Origin: Spirochaetales bacterium
Lineage (GTDB): Bacteria > Spirochaetota > Spirochaetia > DTKZ01
Assembly: GCA_031266855.1 (NCBI GenBank)
Contig: JAISAF010000197.1
Coordinates: 1-5,728, forward strand
Direction: 5' to 3'
DNA: 5,728 nucleotides
In this document: piece after piece, positions 1-5,354 of the stretch
How positions within the stretch are numbered: position 1 is the stretch's first letter
Layout: each line of letters starts with the position of its first letter
Notes under the pieces: generated by a model
Seen by the model: the letters and a program-made list of their open reading frames with translations, nothing else
Told to the model about the DNA's origin: nothing
The model's database searches: none
Translations under genes and position numbers: made by a program

Positions 1-490
1 CTTGGTTTAGGCCCGCCCAGCGCAACGCGCTGGGCGGTGCGGCAAACCACGCGATTTTGAAGCTGCAAGCGTGACCGCTGGCTGTTAGCGTGGTGGCGGC
101 AGCCGGAAGCGTGAAAGGCCGGGCCGAAGACGGCCCACGGATTTCCATACTGGAAATCCGTGGGAATCTCTAAAAACTTCCTGTTGCTGGTACTACGCAC
201 AGGAAAAAATTGCTGTTACCACAGCAATTTTTTCCTTTAGGACGGGAAATCATATAAGGAAAGTTTTTAGAGATTCCCTTATGGGCAATTTGTTCCACAA
301 ATTGCCTCCGCCTGGTTCTAAGCAGGTAATTGCTCAAGGCAATTACCTGCCCGCACAATTGCCTCTGGCAATTGTGCGGCTGTATTCTCAAGCTGCCGAT
401 GCACAAGGGATTGTAGCGGAAATCCTTTTGGCGTAGCCAAAAGATTGAAGCGGAAAGCCCGGTTTGCGGCGTTTTACGCCGCAAATGTGC
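1..490 (-). repeat. Hairpin-rich intergenic repeat, copy A
   Basis: There is no credible gene here; the open frames are shadows of palindromes. The stretch is an array of perfect hairpins with short loops. Arms are 13-23/27-37, 121-126/131-136, 134-147/151-164, 201-216/221-236, 284-293/297-306, 322-333/339-350, 351-363/367-379, 425-432/436-443 and 463-472/476-485, with loops of 3 to 5 bases. An 18-base core at 445-462 (minus strand CCGGGCTTTCCGCTTCAA) recurs at 1750 and 4076, always between two hairpins. A second shared stretch is 401-421, matching 1802-1822 at 18 of 21 positions. Several stems contain GCAATT or its complement. By these cores copy A runs on the minus strand. Its function is unknown. 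It could be a dispersed mobile repeat or a structured RNA; no protein is encoded. The left boundary is not visible because the window begins inside it. Confidence 0.75.
134..278. repeat. Nested large inverted repeat inside copy A
   Basis: Three palindromes are interlocked. A perfect 14-bp stem (134-147/151-164, loop TAC) ends in GGG at 162-164. Those same bases open a second long inverted repeat, 162-182 with 257-278, which is perfect over the first 18 bases and then has a one-base bulge. Inside that lies a third perfect 16-bp stem (201-216/221-236, loop TACC). The whole could fold as a branched hairpin in RNA or a cruciform in DNA. The ends do not resemble the terminal repeats of an insertion sequence that I recognise, and no transposase is present. 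A small non-autonomous element is possible. Confidence 0.6.
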
Positions 491-613
491 CCAAATTCTG
501 ATATTGAAACAAAATTATAAAGATGTTGAACCGGCTCTAAGAACGCTTTCACTGCTTTGTACGCCGCCACAGCCCCCCGTAGAAAGGGGCGCCGCGCAAC
601 CGTGTGCGCGGCA

Positions 614-637
614 GGGGGAAGGCTTTCCCCCTTTTTT
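614..637 (+). terminator. Rho-independent terminator-like hairpin
   Basis: GGGGGAA (614-620) pairs with TTCCCCC (625-631) across a four-base loop, followed directly by six T (632-637). This is the classical intrinsic terminator layout for plus-strand transcription. It lies upstream of the putative promoter at 688 and so would insulate the SDR gene from transcription entering from the left. It could instead be an attenuator if transcription of the gene starts further upstream. Confidence 0.6.
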
Positions 638-687
638 CTGTTTCGTATTGTCTTCACTTTTGGATGCGCCTGTGCTACACTCCATAC

Positions 688-693
688 TATAAT
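688..693 (+). promoter_or_regulatory. Putative -10 box for the SDR gene
   Basis: A perfect TATAAT sits 35 bases before the start codon at 728, followed by an AT-rich stretch suitable for a transcription start near 700. No good -35 hexamer lies at 16 to 18 bp spacing; the sequence around 665-670 is TGCGCC. The promoter may therefore depend on an activator, or the match may be chance. Confidence 0.4.
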
Positions 694-727
694 TTTAATT
701 TTGTGTGTCGAATACAGGAGGTGGCTG

Positions 728-1669
728 ATGGCTGTTTTAGTTACGGGCGCGGGGGGGTTCCTTGGGCAATCCCTGGTAAATACTTTGATTGCGGACGGGA
801 AGAAGGTTCTGGCTTTTGATTACAACTCACCGCCGGCCGGGGTGCTCGATTCGTGGCGGGGCAAGGCTGAGTTCCGGCAGGGCGATATACGGGATCAGAA
901 ACTTATCGCCGCTCTGGTCGCGGAATCGGGGACTTCTGATCCTATTATTCATCTGGCGGGTATTTTGACGACGGGCTGCGATCGTGATCCTCACGCGGCG
1001 ATTGCGATTAACGTTGGCGGAACGTACAATGTACTTGAGGGAGCGCGTCAGAACGGGAACAGGCGGGTTGTTTTCGCCAGTACGATTAGCGTATATGGCA
1101 GGGGCCTGCCGCAGCCTATTACCGAGGATATGCCGCTGGAGGCCGACGGGTGGTACGGGGTTTCCAAACAGATGGCGGAGCTGGCGGGGCTTTTGTATGT
1201 GCGCCGCTTTGGGGCCGATTTCCGGGCCGTGCGTTTCGCGGCGGTTACAGGGGCGGGGCGTGTGGCCGTTGGTTCGGCAAGTCTTTTTACGTCCCTGATT
1301 CCAGAGAAAGCGGCAAAGGGCGAAGCGTATGCCATTGAGGTAACGGAGGATACTTCCTATCCGGTTGTGTATATAAAGGACGCGGTGGGCGCGCTTATCA
1401 AACTTGCCTGGGCGCCGGAAGCGAAAAGCCGTATTTACAATATCGCGTCGGGCAATGTTGTTGTGGATAAAATGATTGCGTATATCAAAAAGGTTATTCC
1501 TGGCGCGCAGTTCAGTTTCGCTCCCGCGCCTGATATTATGGCGGTTGTGGCGGGTTTCAAGGAGTGGGTCATTGGCTGCGACCGGGCGGCGAAGGAAATC
1601 GGCTGGACTCCTTCGTATTCCGTGGAAAAAATGGTTGACGATATTATCGCCATAACCCGTTCAAAATAA
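728..1669 (+). CDS. NAD-dependent epimerase/dehydratase (extended SDR family)
   Basis: A 313-residue protein of typical length for extended short-chain dehydrogenase/reductases. The N-terminal Rossmann signature TGAGGFLG spans residues 6-13. Asp31 at the end of the second strand favours NAD(H) over NADP(H). GDIRD (53-57) is the usual adenine-contacting segment. The catalytic set is visible: Ser119-Thr120 in ASTISVYG, then Tyr144 and Lys148 in YGVSK. The start at 728 is chosen because AGGAGG lies at 716-721 with six bases of spacing; upstream in-frame extensions run through the terminator and have no such site. Family members epimerise nucleotide sugars or oxidise sugar acids and alcohols. Next to kinase genes of the DhaK/DhaL type, oxidation or epimerisation of a small sugar is a reasonable inference. 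I cannot assign it to D-erythronate dehydrogenase or UDP-glucose 4-epimerase by sight. It is separated from dhaK by 359 bases holding repeat B, so co-transcription is uncertain. Confidence 0.93.
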   Translation: MAVLVTGAGGFLGQSLVNTLIADGKKVLAFDYNSPPAGVLDSWRGKAEFRQGDIRDQKLIAALVAESGTSDPIIHLAGILTTGCDRDPHAAIAINVGGTYNVLEGARQNGNRRVVFASTISVYGRGLPQPITEDMPLEADGWYGVSKQMAELAGLLYVRRFGADFRAVRFAAVTGAGRVAVGSASLFTSLIPEKAAKGEAYAIEVTEDTSYPVVYIKDAVGALIKLAWAPEAKSRIYNIASGNVVVDKMIAYIKKVIPGAQFSFAPAPDIMAVVAGFKEWVIGCDRAAKEIGWTPSYSVEKMVDDIIAITRSK

Positions 1670-1689
1670 CATGGCCGGAATAAAAGACT

Positions 1690-1960
1690 GTTCAAAAACC
1701 TGTTTATAATTCGGAATTCGGGCGCATTTTTGGCGCTTCGCGCCAAAAACCGGGCTATCCGCTCCAAGTCCTCGGATTTGCCGACGCAAATCCTGTGGGC
1801 TTTCCGCTCCTATCCCTTGCGCGGCCCAGGGGCAAACGGCAATTTTGCGTAGCAAAATTGCGACTAACCCCTCTTGCGCCCCACGGGCTTGGCTTATACA
1901 CGCGAAATTGCCATCGGCAATTTCGCGGCCGGCGCTTCGCGCGGGGCGCACTTCCCCGAT
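1690..1960 (+). repeat. Hairpin-rich intergenic repeat, copy B
   Basis: This fills most of the gap between the SDR and dhaK genes and contains no gene. Perfect hairpins are 1727-1736/1740-1749 (loop TTC), 1774-1781/1786-1793, 1839-1848/1852-1861 (loop GTA) and 1901-1912/1916-1927 (loop ATC), plus a weaker GCGC pair at 1932-1942. The 18-base core at 1750-1767 differs from copies A and C at two positions and again lies between two hairpins. The second shared stretch is 1802-1822. The first hairpin begins 58 bases after the SDR stop codon. It has T on its left arm and A on its right, so it is not a classical terminator. Part of the element would lie in the dhaK leader if transcription reads through from the SDR gene. 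Confidence 0.75.
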
Positions 1961-2028
1961 ACGTCTATAGGTCAGCCGGCCTGTCTGAAATCTGTGTCCG
2001 TATTGAAATCTTTGGAAGGAGAGAGTAT

Positions 2029-3030
2029 ATGAAAAAGATTATAAACGCGCCGGAGCGTTTTGTTGATGAGACTATCGAGGGTATTCTGCTGGCTCATCCG
2101 GACAGGCTGGACTGCGCGGAGGGGAATCCGCGCTGTATTATCAGGAAGAACGCCGGAAAAAAGAAAAAAGTTGGTATTGCCTCCGGCGGCGGTTCCGGTC
2201 ATCTTCCGCTTTTTCTGGGTTATGTGGGTTCGGGTCTTCTTGACGGATGTTCTGTTGGCGGCGTGTTTCAGTCGCCGAGCGCGGATAATATGTTTACTGT
2301 TACGAAGGCGGTTGATTCCGGTATGGGCGTTCTTTACATTTTCGGCAACTATTCGGGTGATAAAATGAATTTCACGATGGCAGCCGAGATGGCGGATCTT
2401 GAGGGCATACGGGTGGAACGGGTTACTGGCTGCGATGATGTGGCAAGCTCTCCAAAGGGCGAGGAAGAAAAGCGGCGGGGCATCGCGGGTATTTTCTTTG
2501 TGTATAAGGTCGCGGGGGCTCTTGCCGAGGAGGGCGCTTCACTTGAACAGGTCAGGGATATAGCGGCAAAGGCAAACTCGCGGGTACGGACAATGGGTGT
2601 CGCGCTTTCTCCCTGTACGATTCCCGAGGTGGGGAAGCCCAATTTTGTTATTGGGGACGGGGATATGGAAATCGGTATGGGTATTCATGGAGAGCCGGGA
2701 GTGCGCCGCGAGGCGTTAAAAACCGCGGATGCCATTGCCGACCGGATGATGGATCAAATCTTCGCCGATTATCAATACTCAAAGGGGGATGAGGTCGCCG
2801 TTCTGGTAAACGGGCTGGGCGCGACTCCAAAAGAGGAACTTTATATCCTCTATCGCCGTGTTGCCCAAAGGCTTACGGACAGAGGCATTACTGTCATTAA
2901 AACCTATGTGGGGGAGTTCGCCACTTCCATGGAAATGAGCGGGTGCAGCGTTTCGGTTTTTCACCTGGATGCGGAGCTTAAGAAACATCTGCTGGCGCCC
3001 GCTTCGACTCCGTTCTTTGAACAGGCTTAG
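2029..3030 (+). CDS. dhaK: DhaK-like keto-sugar kinase, substrate-binding subunit
   Basis: A 333-residue protein matching the DhaK (dihydroxyacetone kinase, substrate-binding) family along its whole length. GGGSGH at 53-58 provides the substrate-contacting His58. YSGDKMNF supplies Asp111. GMGIHGEPG supplies His220, equivalent to the histidine that forms a covalent hemiaminal with dihydroxyacetone in E. coli DhaK (His218). FQSPSADNMF (80-89) is also characteristic of the family. The start is fixed by GGAAGGAG just upstream of the ATG at 2029; the longer upstream frame runs through repeat B. The protein works in the cytosol with the DhaL subunit, whose gene begins 13 bases downstream. Relatives act on dihydroxyacetone or on four-carbon D- or L-erythrulose, and the exact sugar cannot be read from sequence. 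There is no fused C-terminal DhaL domain, so this is the two-subunit arrangement. All catalytic residues are present and nothing looks truncated. Confidence 0.93.
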   Translation: MKKIINAPERFVDETIEGILLAHPDRLDCAEGNPRCIIRKNAGKKKKVGIASGGGSGHLPLFLGYVGSGLLDGCSVGGVFQSPSADNMFTVTKAVDSGMGVLYIFGNYSGDKMNFTMAAEMADLEGIRVERVTGCDDVASSPKGEEEKRRGIAGIFFVYKVAGALAEEGASLEQVRDIAAKANSRVRTMGVALSPCTIPEVGKPNFVIGDGDMEIGMGIHGEPGVRREALKTADAIADRMMDQIFADYQYSKGDEVAVLVNGLGATPKEELYILYRRVAQRLTDRGITVIKTYVGEFATSMEMSGCSVSVFHLDAELKKHLLAPASTPFFEQA

Positions 3031-3043
3031 GCGGAGGCGTGGT

Positions 3044-3685
3044 ATGGCGGAAGAAATCGGAAAGGCCGAAGCCGCGGCCATATTTGGGCAGCTTAAAGCG
3101 GTAATGGAAAAAAACAGGGACGAGCTGACGGCGCTGGACGCCGCTTTGGGCGACGGGGATTTGGGTATGGTAATGGCGAAAGCCTTTACCCTTGTTGAAG
3201 AGAAGACGGGCGAAATTCAGGAGAAGGCTTCCGATCCGGGCAGGATGTTCGCCCTGGCGGGTATGGAGATTGGGAAAAACGCGCCGTCCACTATGGGTAC
3301 GCTTATCGCTTCGGGTTTCATGAAGGCGGGGAAGGCCGTGTCGGGGAAACAGGCTGTGGGCGCGGCGGATATGGCCGTCTTTATAAAGGCTTTCGCGGAC
3401 GCGATTGCTTCCCTGGGCGGGGCGAAACAGGGGGATAAAACGGTTCTGGATGTCCTATACCCCGCCTCGGAGGCCGCTTCCCGTGCCGCGCGGGAGGGCC
3501 TCGGGCTGCGGGAAGTTCTGGAGCGGGCTCTCGGCGCGGCCCAGGAGGGTCTTGAGGAGGGCCGCGGCTTTATGGCACGGCACGGGCGACCCGGAATCTT
3601 CCGGGAAAAAACAATTGGCATGACGGATCCCGGCAGTCTTGCGGGGGTTCTGATTCTTCGCGCCTTTTGTGAGGCGCTATCGTAA
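3044..3685 (+). CDS. dhaL: DhaL-like kinase, nucleotide-binding subunit
   Basis: A 213-residue protein of usual DhaL length. The Mg-nucleotide site is visible as LDAALGDGDLG (31-41), giving Asp32, Asp37 and Asp39, the counterparts of the three metal-binding aspartates of E. coli DhaL. Further family segments are STMGT in the middle, LDVLYPA, and the C-terminal TIGMTDPGS (about 190-198). Two features depart from classical DhaL. Leucine follows the third aspartate where E. coli has histidine, and the glycine-rich GGTSG-type loop is replaced by STMGTLIASG. Both suggest a divergent DhaL-like branch. The ATG at 3044 has GGAGG at 3033-3037 and lies 13 bases after the dhaK stop, so the two are surely translated from one message. 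No DhaM or other PTS donor gene is visible. Whether the subunit is recharged by a PTS protein encoded elsewhere or uses ATP directly is open. Confidence 0.9.
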   Translation: MAEEIGKAEAAAIFGQLKAVMEKNRDELTALDAALGDGDLGMVMAKAFTLVEEKTGEIQEKASDPGRMFALAGMEIGKNAPSTMGTLIASGFMKAGKAVSGKQAVGAADMAVFIKAFADAIASLGGAKQGDKTVLDVLYPASEAASRAAREGLGLREVLERALGAAQEGLEEGRGFMARHGRPGIFREKTIGMTDPGSLAGVLILRAFCEALS

Positions 3686-3707
3686 TTATTTTCTTAAGGA
3701 GAACTGT

Positions 3708-4016
3708 ATGATTCACATTGTTTGCACGTTTATTATTAAAGAGGGGAAAATGGAAGAATATCTAAAGCTGAGCAAGGAGCTGCGGAAACAGGTTCTGGCG
3801 GAAACCGGCTGTGTTGAATACAGCTTTGCCCTTGAATACAAATCCCCTCTGGCGATTCAGGAAAAAGTAAACAAAAACCGCGTAACGCTCGTCGAAAAAT
3901 GGGAAACCAAAAAAGACCTCGCGGCTCACATGGAAGCCCCGCACATGAAAGAGTACGGCCCGAAACTCCGGCCGCTACGCGAAAGCGCTTCTGGCAGGGT
4001 TATGACAAGCGCGTAA
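3708..4016 (+). CDS. ABM/YgiN-family small protein (putative monooxygenase or isomerase)
   Basis: A 102-residue protein with the features of the antibiotic biosynthesis monooxygenase (ABM) family, dimeric ferredoxin-like beta-barrel proteins. It has an opening beta strand (IVCTFIIKEG), a helix, then ETGCVEYSF (32-40), which matches the family's E-x-G-C-x-x-Y motif. After that come the strand VTLVEKWE (59-66) and the conserved histidines His74 and His79 in LAAHMEAPH. The ATG at 3708 is preceded by AAGGAGA (3696-3702), 22 bases after the dhaL stop, so it belongs to the same operon. Members include quinol monooxygenases such as YgiN and LsrG, which isomerises a phosphorylated autoinducer-2 derivative. 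In this operon a role on a phosphorylated sugar or a reactive dicarbonyl intermediate is an inference, not a demonstrated activity. No signal peptide is seen, so it should be cytosolic. Confidence 0.85.
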   Translation: MIHIVCTFIIKEGKMEEYLKLSKELRKQVLAETGCVEYSFALEYKSPLAIQEKVNKNRVTLVEKWETKKDLAAHMEAPHMKEYGPKLRPLRESASGRVMTSA

Positions 4017-4029
4017 AAGCGCAAAAAGT

Positions 4030-4235
4030 CTGTAGTTTTGTGTTTTTGGGCGCCTCCCGGCGCTGCGCGCCGGGACCGGGCTTTCCGCTTCAAGTCCTCG
4101 GAAAGCGCCTGTGGCGCTTTCCGCTCCAATCATCCCCCATTCGGGGGTGTTTCCAATAGGAAACTTATTATCGTGGGCGCTCACCGCGCCCCCGGAATCC
4201 CTGGCGCGTAGGCTTTTCGCGCTTCGCGCGACATG
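4030..4235 (+). repeat. Hairpin-rich intergenic repeat, copy C
   Basis: This begins just after the ABM gene and holds no gene. Perfect hairpins are 4055-4063/4067-4075 (loop TGC), 4100-4109/4113-4122 (loop TGT), 4134-4138/4143-4147, 4149-4154/4159-4164, 4175-4180/4186-4191 and 4217-4222/4226-4231 (loop TTC). The core at 4076-4093 is identical over 18 bases to that of copy A and sits between the first two hairpins. As in copy B, a six-base GTCCTC spacer separates the core from the second hairpin. The orientation is the same as copy B, and both lie just downstream of a plus-strand gene. The first hairpin lacks a T-run, so a terminator role is not supported. Confidence 0.75.
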
Positions 4236-4239
4236 CTTT

Positions 4240-4277
4240 GAAGAAAAAAATTACCGCGAAGCCGGAAAAGTAAAGAA
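4240..4277 (+). repeat. Short dispersed repeat R1
   Basis: An A-rich lead (GAAG then seven A) is followed by ACCGCGAAGCCGG and then AAAAGTAAAGAA. Bases 4240-4267 match the right end of the window (5701-5728) at 26 of 28 positions. The ACCGCRAAGYCG core also occurs at 4775 and, inverted, at 4835. It resembles the CTTTGCGG-type dispersed intergenic sequences seen in many bacteria. Its function is unknown. Confidence 0.6.
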
Positions 4278-4282
4278 TCAAT

Positions 4283-4306
4283 TACCCCGCGGCAAGCCGC
4301 AGAGTA
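4283..4306. repeat. Imperfect hairpin near the transposase remnant
   Basis: GCGGC (4289-4293) pairs with GCCGC (4296-4300) over a two-base turn, and the flanks TACCCC/AGAGTA extend the stem with two mismatches. It lies just downstream of the stop codon of the transposase scrap and could belong to the end of that element or to a separate dispersed hairpin. Confidence 0.4.
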
Positions 4307-4314
4307 TGACCGCC

Positions 4315-4490
4315 CTACAAAGCCGTAAATAACTCGGCCCCCAGTAATTCCTGGCGCAATTCCGAGAATACCTCGTAAGGCGTTCTATAGTCAAGGATTT
4401 TCTCGGCCGCTCATTGAGCAGTCCCGCGATTCCTGATACGTCATGCTGGCTCAGTTCCCTGAAATCATCTAGCGGATACAGGCGGATCAA
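4315..4490 (-). pseudogene. IS30-like transposase, C-terminal remnant with frameshift
   Basis: On the minus strand from about 4490 the frame reads LIRLYPLDDFRELSQ, then IAGLLNERPRKSL. This resembles the end of the DDE domain of IS30-family transposases, where an LN-x-RPRK-x-L segment precedes an xRTPYEVF tail. After RPRKSL the reading continues in another frame from 4392 as DYRTPYEVFSELRQELLG and stops at TAG (4317-4315). A missing single base near 4392-4396 explains this. Only about 60 residues remain of a protein normally over 300. The upstream two thirds, including the helix-turn-helix and most of the catalytic residues, are absent. The remnant ends abruptly near 4490 where a plus-strand gene fragment begins, so a deletion joined the two. 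It is certainly non-functional. Assignment to the IS30 family rests on the C-terminal motif alone. Confidence 0.65.
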
Positions 4491-4743
4491 TGTTTGATTC
4501 CGTGGCGGTCAACAGCGCGGGCAAGGTGTATGCATCGGGATTTCACCGTGGTACGGGGACTTATGACTACGGAAACGGTATAAGTGTCGCGGGGGTTATC
4601 CCGGCGGCGGCAGCCCTTTTTTCGACGGCAATGCTGTACTTGTGAAATATAGCGAACAAGCGGCGCTTTCCGCCGGGCTTCCCGCCCGCGGGAAGCCCGG
4701 CACGGTAAAAGAAAAACCCGTAATGCCAGGACTATCGGCCTGA
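4490..4743 (+). pseudogene. Beta-propeller (SBBP-like) repeat protein, 3' fragment with frameshift
   Basis: The first part reads DSVAVNSAGKVYASGF and then GTGTYDYGNGISVAG, typical of a repeat blade of SBBP-type beta-propeller proteins (D-x-x-G-x-V-Y-x-x-G). At the run of five G (4591-4595) the open frame slips into a nonsense tail ending at 4645. One extra G restores a frame reading YPGGGSPFFDGNAVLVKYS, where N-A-V-L-V-K-Y is the usual closing strand of such a blade. That frame continues to the TGA at 4741-4743. The fragment is therefore one blade plus a short tail, missing all upstream repeats and any signal peptide. Such proteins are generally secreted or surface-exposed. The ATG at 4490 is probably accidental, since it lies at the junction with the transposase scrap. 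Family assignment is by motif recognition only, and the fragment is not expected to be functional. Confidence 0.55.
4672..4701. repeat. Perfect palindrome inside the propeller fragment
   Basis: The 14-base arm at 4672-4685 is the exact reverse complement of 4688-4701, giving at least 13 base pairs around a CCCG loop. It lies in the restored reading frame, where it encodes GLPARGKPG, and resembles the GC-rich hairpins of repeats A to C. It may be a hairpin cassette inserted into a coding sequence. Confidence 0.65.
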
Positions 4744-4967
4744 TTACACTAAAAAGTACGCTTTTTAGATATTTACCGCAAAGCCGAATAAGTTAAAGAA
4801 GGAGAGCTAAAATATTTCATTATTCTTACTTTCCCGACTTTGCGGTTATTTATATTCTTTTTGGAACGTGTAAAAAAACCGAAAGTTATCGAACAGGGCC
4901 ATTGATTTGACAGCCACATTATGAGCAGATGGGTTATTCCACAATTTTTTCTTCATCATTATTAATT
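4744..4967. other. Gene-free AT-rich stretch with repeats
   Basis: No coding region is supported. A hairpin CTAAAAAG/CTTTTTAG (4749-4756/4761-4768) follows the propeller fragment and may be a remnant terminator, although it has no proper T-tail. Then come the inverted repeat pair R2/R3 and, from about 4850, AT-rich sequence leading to the end of the minus-strand HEPN gene. I see no convincing terminator for that gene. Confidence 0.5.
4773..4846. repeat. Inverted pair of the short dispersed repeat (R2/R3)
   Basis: ACCGCAAAGCCG (4775-4786) faces CGACTTTGCGGT (4835-4846). The two arms pair over 12 positions with one G-T pair, and the flanking AAGTTAAAGAA and TTCTTACTTT extend the similarity imperfectly. 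The pair therefore forms a long hairpin with a loop of roughly 30 bases or less. The same unit occurs singly at 4253 (R1) and 5714 (R4). It is probably two copies of a dispersed repeat inserted head to head. Confidence 0.6.
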
Positions 4968-5354
4968 TTATTTCGTATATTTATTAATGGGTTCTGCATT
5001 CCTTATTTCTTCTACAGCTTCTATGGAAAAATTTGCATCAGATTCATTTACTTCATATTTGTGCGGATAACGTATATCATTACTATATCTGGTTAAAATA
5101 TCACATTCAGTTTTAATATTTTCAAAAAATTTGTCCTTCTCTGTACAAACTCTATTTAGATAAGTCAGATTATGCGTCTTTTCAGGTATAACATCGTTCC
5201 ATGCCAGATACCCTTTTAAATACTTTTCGATAGCCTGTGCACAAAGATAGCAAATTATTTCACAATGTTTTCGTGCTGATTCATTCAGTATTCTTGCTGA
5301 ATCAAAATCCTCATCGCCTATTCTTAACCAGTCTTTTACATCTTCACTGTGCAT
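4968..5354 (-). CDS. HEPN-domain protein (MNT/HEPN toxin-antitoxin type)
   Basis: A 128-residue mostly helical protein with the pattern of small HEPN-domain proteins. W9 with an acidic IGDEDFDSARIL helix is followed by CYLCAQAIEKYLKGYL (about 35-50), which matches the family's aQQAxEKxLKAyL helix. Then come KTHNL (59-63) and IRYPHKYE near the end. Family members partner MNT nucleotidyltransferases; many are RNase toxins controlled by that partner. I do not see a clean R-x4-6-H active-site motif, only the RYPH segment, so ribonuclease activity is uncertain. The ATG at 5354 is preferred. It overlaps the end of the MNT frame by 11 bases, as expected of a coupled pair, and has AAGGGA about ten bases upstream. 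A TTG at 5390 would add 12 residues but has no ribosome binding site and would overlap the MNT gene further. The AT-rich codons differ strongly from the genes at 728-4016, suggesting acquisition by transfer. It is intact although its partner is broken. Confidence 0.87.
   Translation of the reverse strand: MHSEDVKDWLRIGDEDFDSARILNESARKHCEIICYLCAQAIEKYLKGYLAWNDVIPEKTHNLTYLNRVCTEKDKFFENIKTECDILTRYSNDIRYPHKYEVNESDANFSIEAVEEIRNAEPINKYTK

Larger units (their letters stand above)
491..727. other. Gene-free leader with hairpins ahead of the SDR gene
   Basis: I find no credible coding region. From 572 to 637 three hairpins follow one another on the plus strand: GCCCC/GGGGC (572-576/586-590), GCCGCGCA/TGCGCGGC (591-598/605-612), and the terminator-like stem at 614-631. 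This could be the 3' part of a short structured transcript, but no convincing promoter is visible for it and I recognise no riboswitch consensus. The stretch from 638 to 727 carries the likely promoter and the ribosome binding site of the next gene. Confidence 0.45.

Noticed and set aside
284..379. CRISPR array
   Set aside because: The spaced units are individual palindromes of different sequence and length, not identical direct repeats separated by uniform spacers.
170..657. Minus-strand open frames of 104 and 89 codons at the left end
   Set aside because: They translate the palindrome array, contain no recognisable domain, and have no credible start signals.
557..727. N-terminal extension of the SDR protein by 57 residues
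   Set aside because: It would run through the terminator hairpin and promoter region, has no ribosome binding site, and precedes a canonical Rossmann start at 728 that has an excellent AGGAGG.
728..1669. Naming the SDR gene denD (D-erythronate dehydrogenase)
   Set aside because: The context with sugar kinase genes is suggestive, but the sequence shows only general extended-SDR motifs and no DUF1537-type kinase is present.
1727..1749. Terminator after the SDR gene
   Set aside because: The stem is good but has T on the left and A on the right with no downstream T-run on either strand, so it is treated as part of repeat B.
1795..2028. N-terminal extension of the DhaK-like protein
   Set aside because: The extra residues are translated hairpin repeat B and have no family resemblance; the ATG at 2029 has a strong ribosome binding site and begins the conserved domain.
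3217..3621. 134-codon minus-strand open frame inside the dhaL gene
   Set aside because: It is a shadow caused by GC-rich codons of dhaL; the protein is arginine/alanine/proline-rich without any motif.
4907..4935. TTGACA as a plus-strand promoter
   Set aside because: No acceptable -10 box lies at 16 to 18 bp and no plus-strand gene follows.
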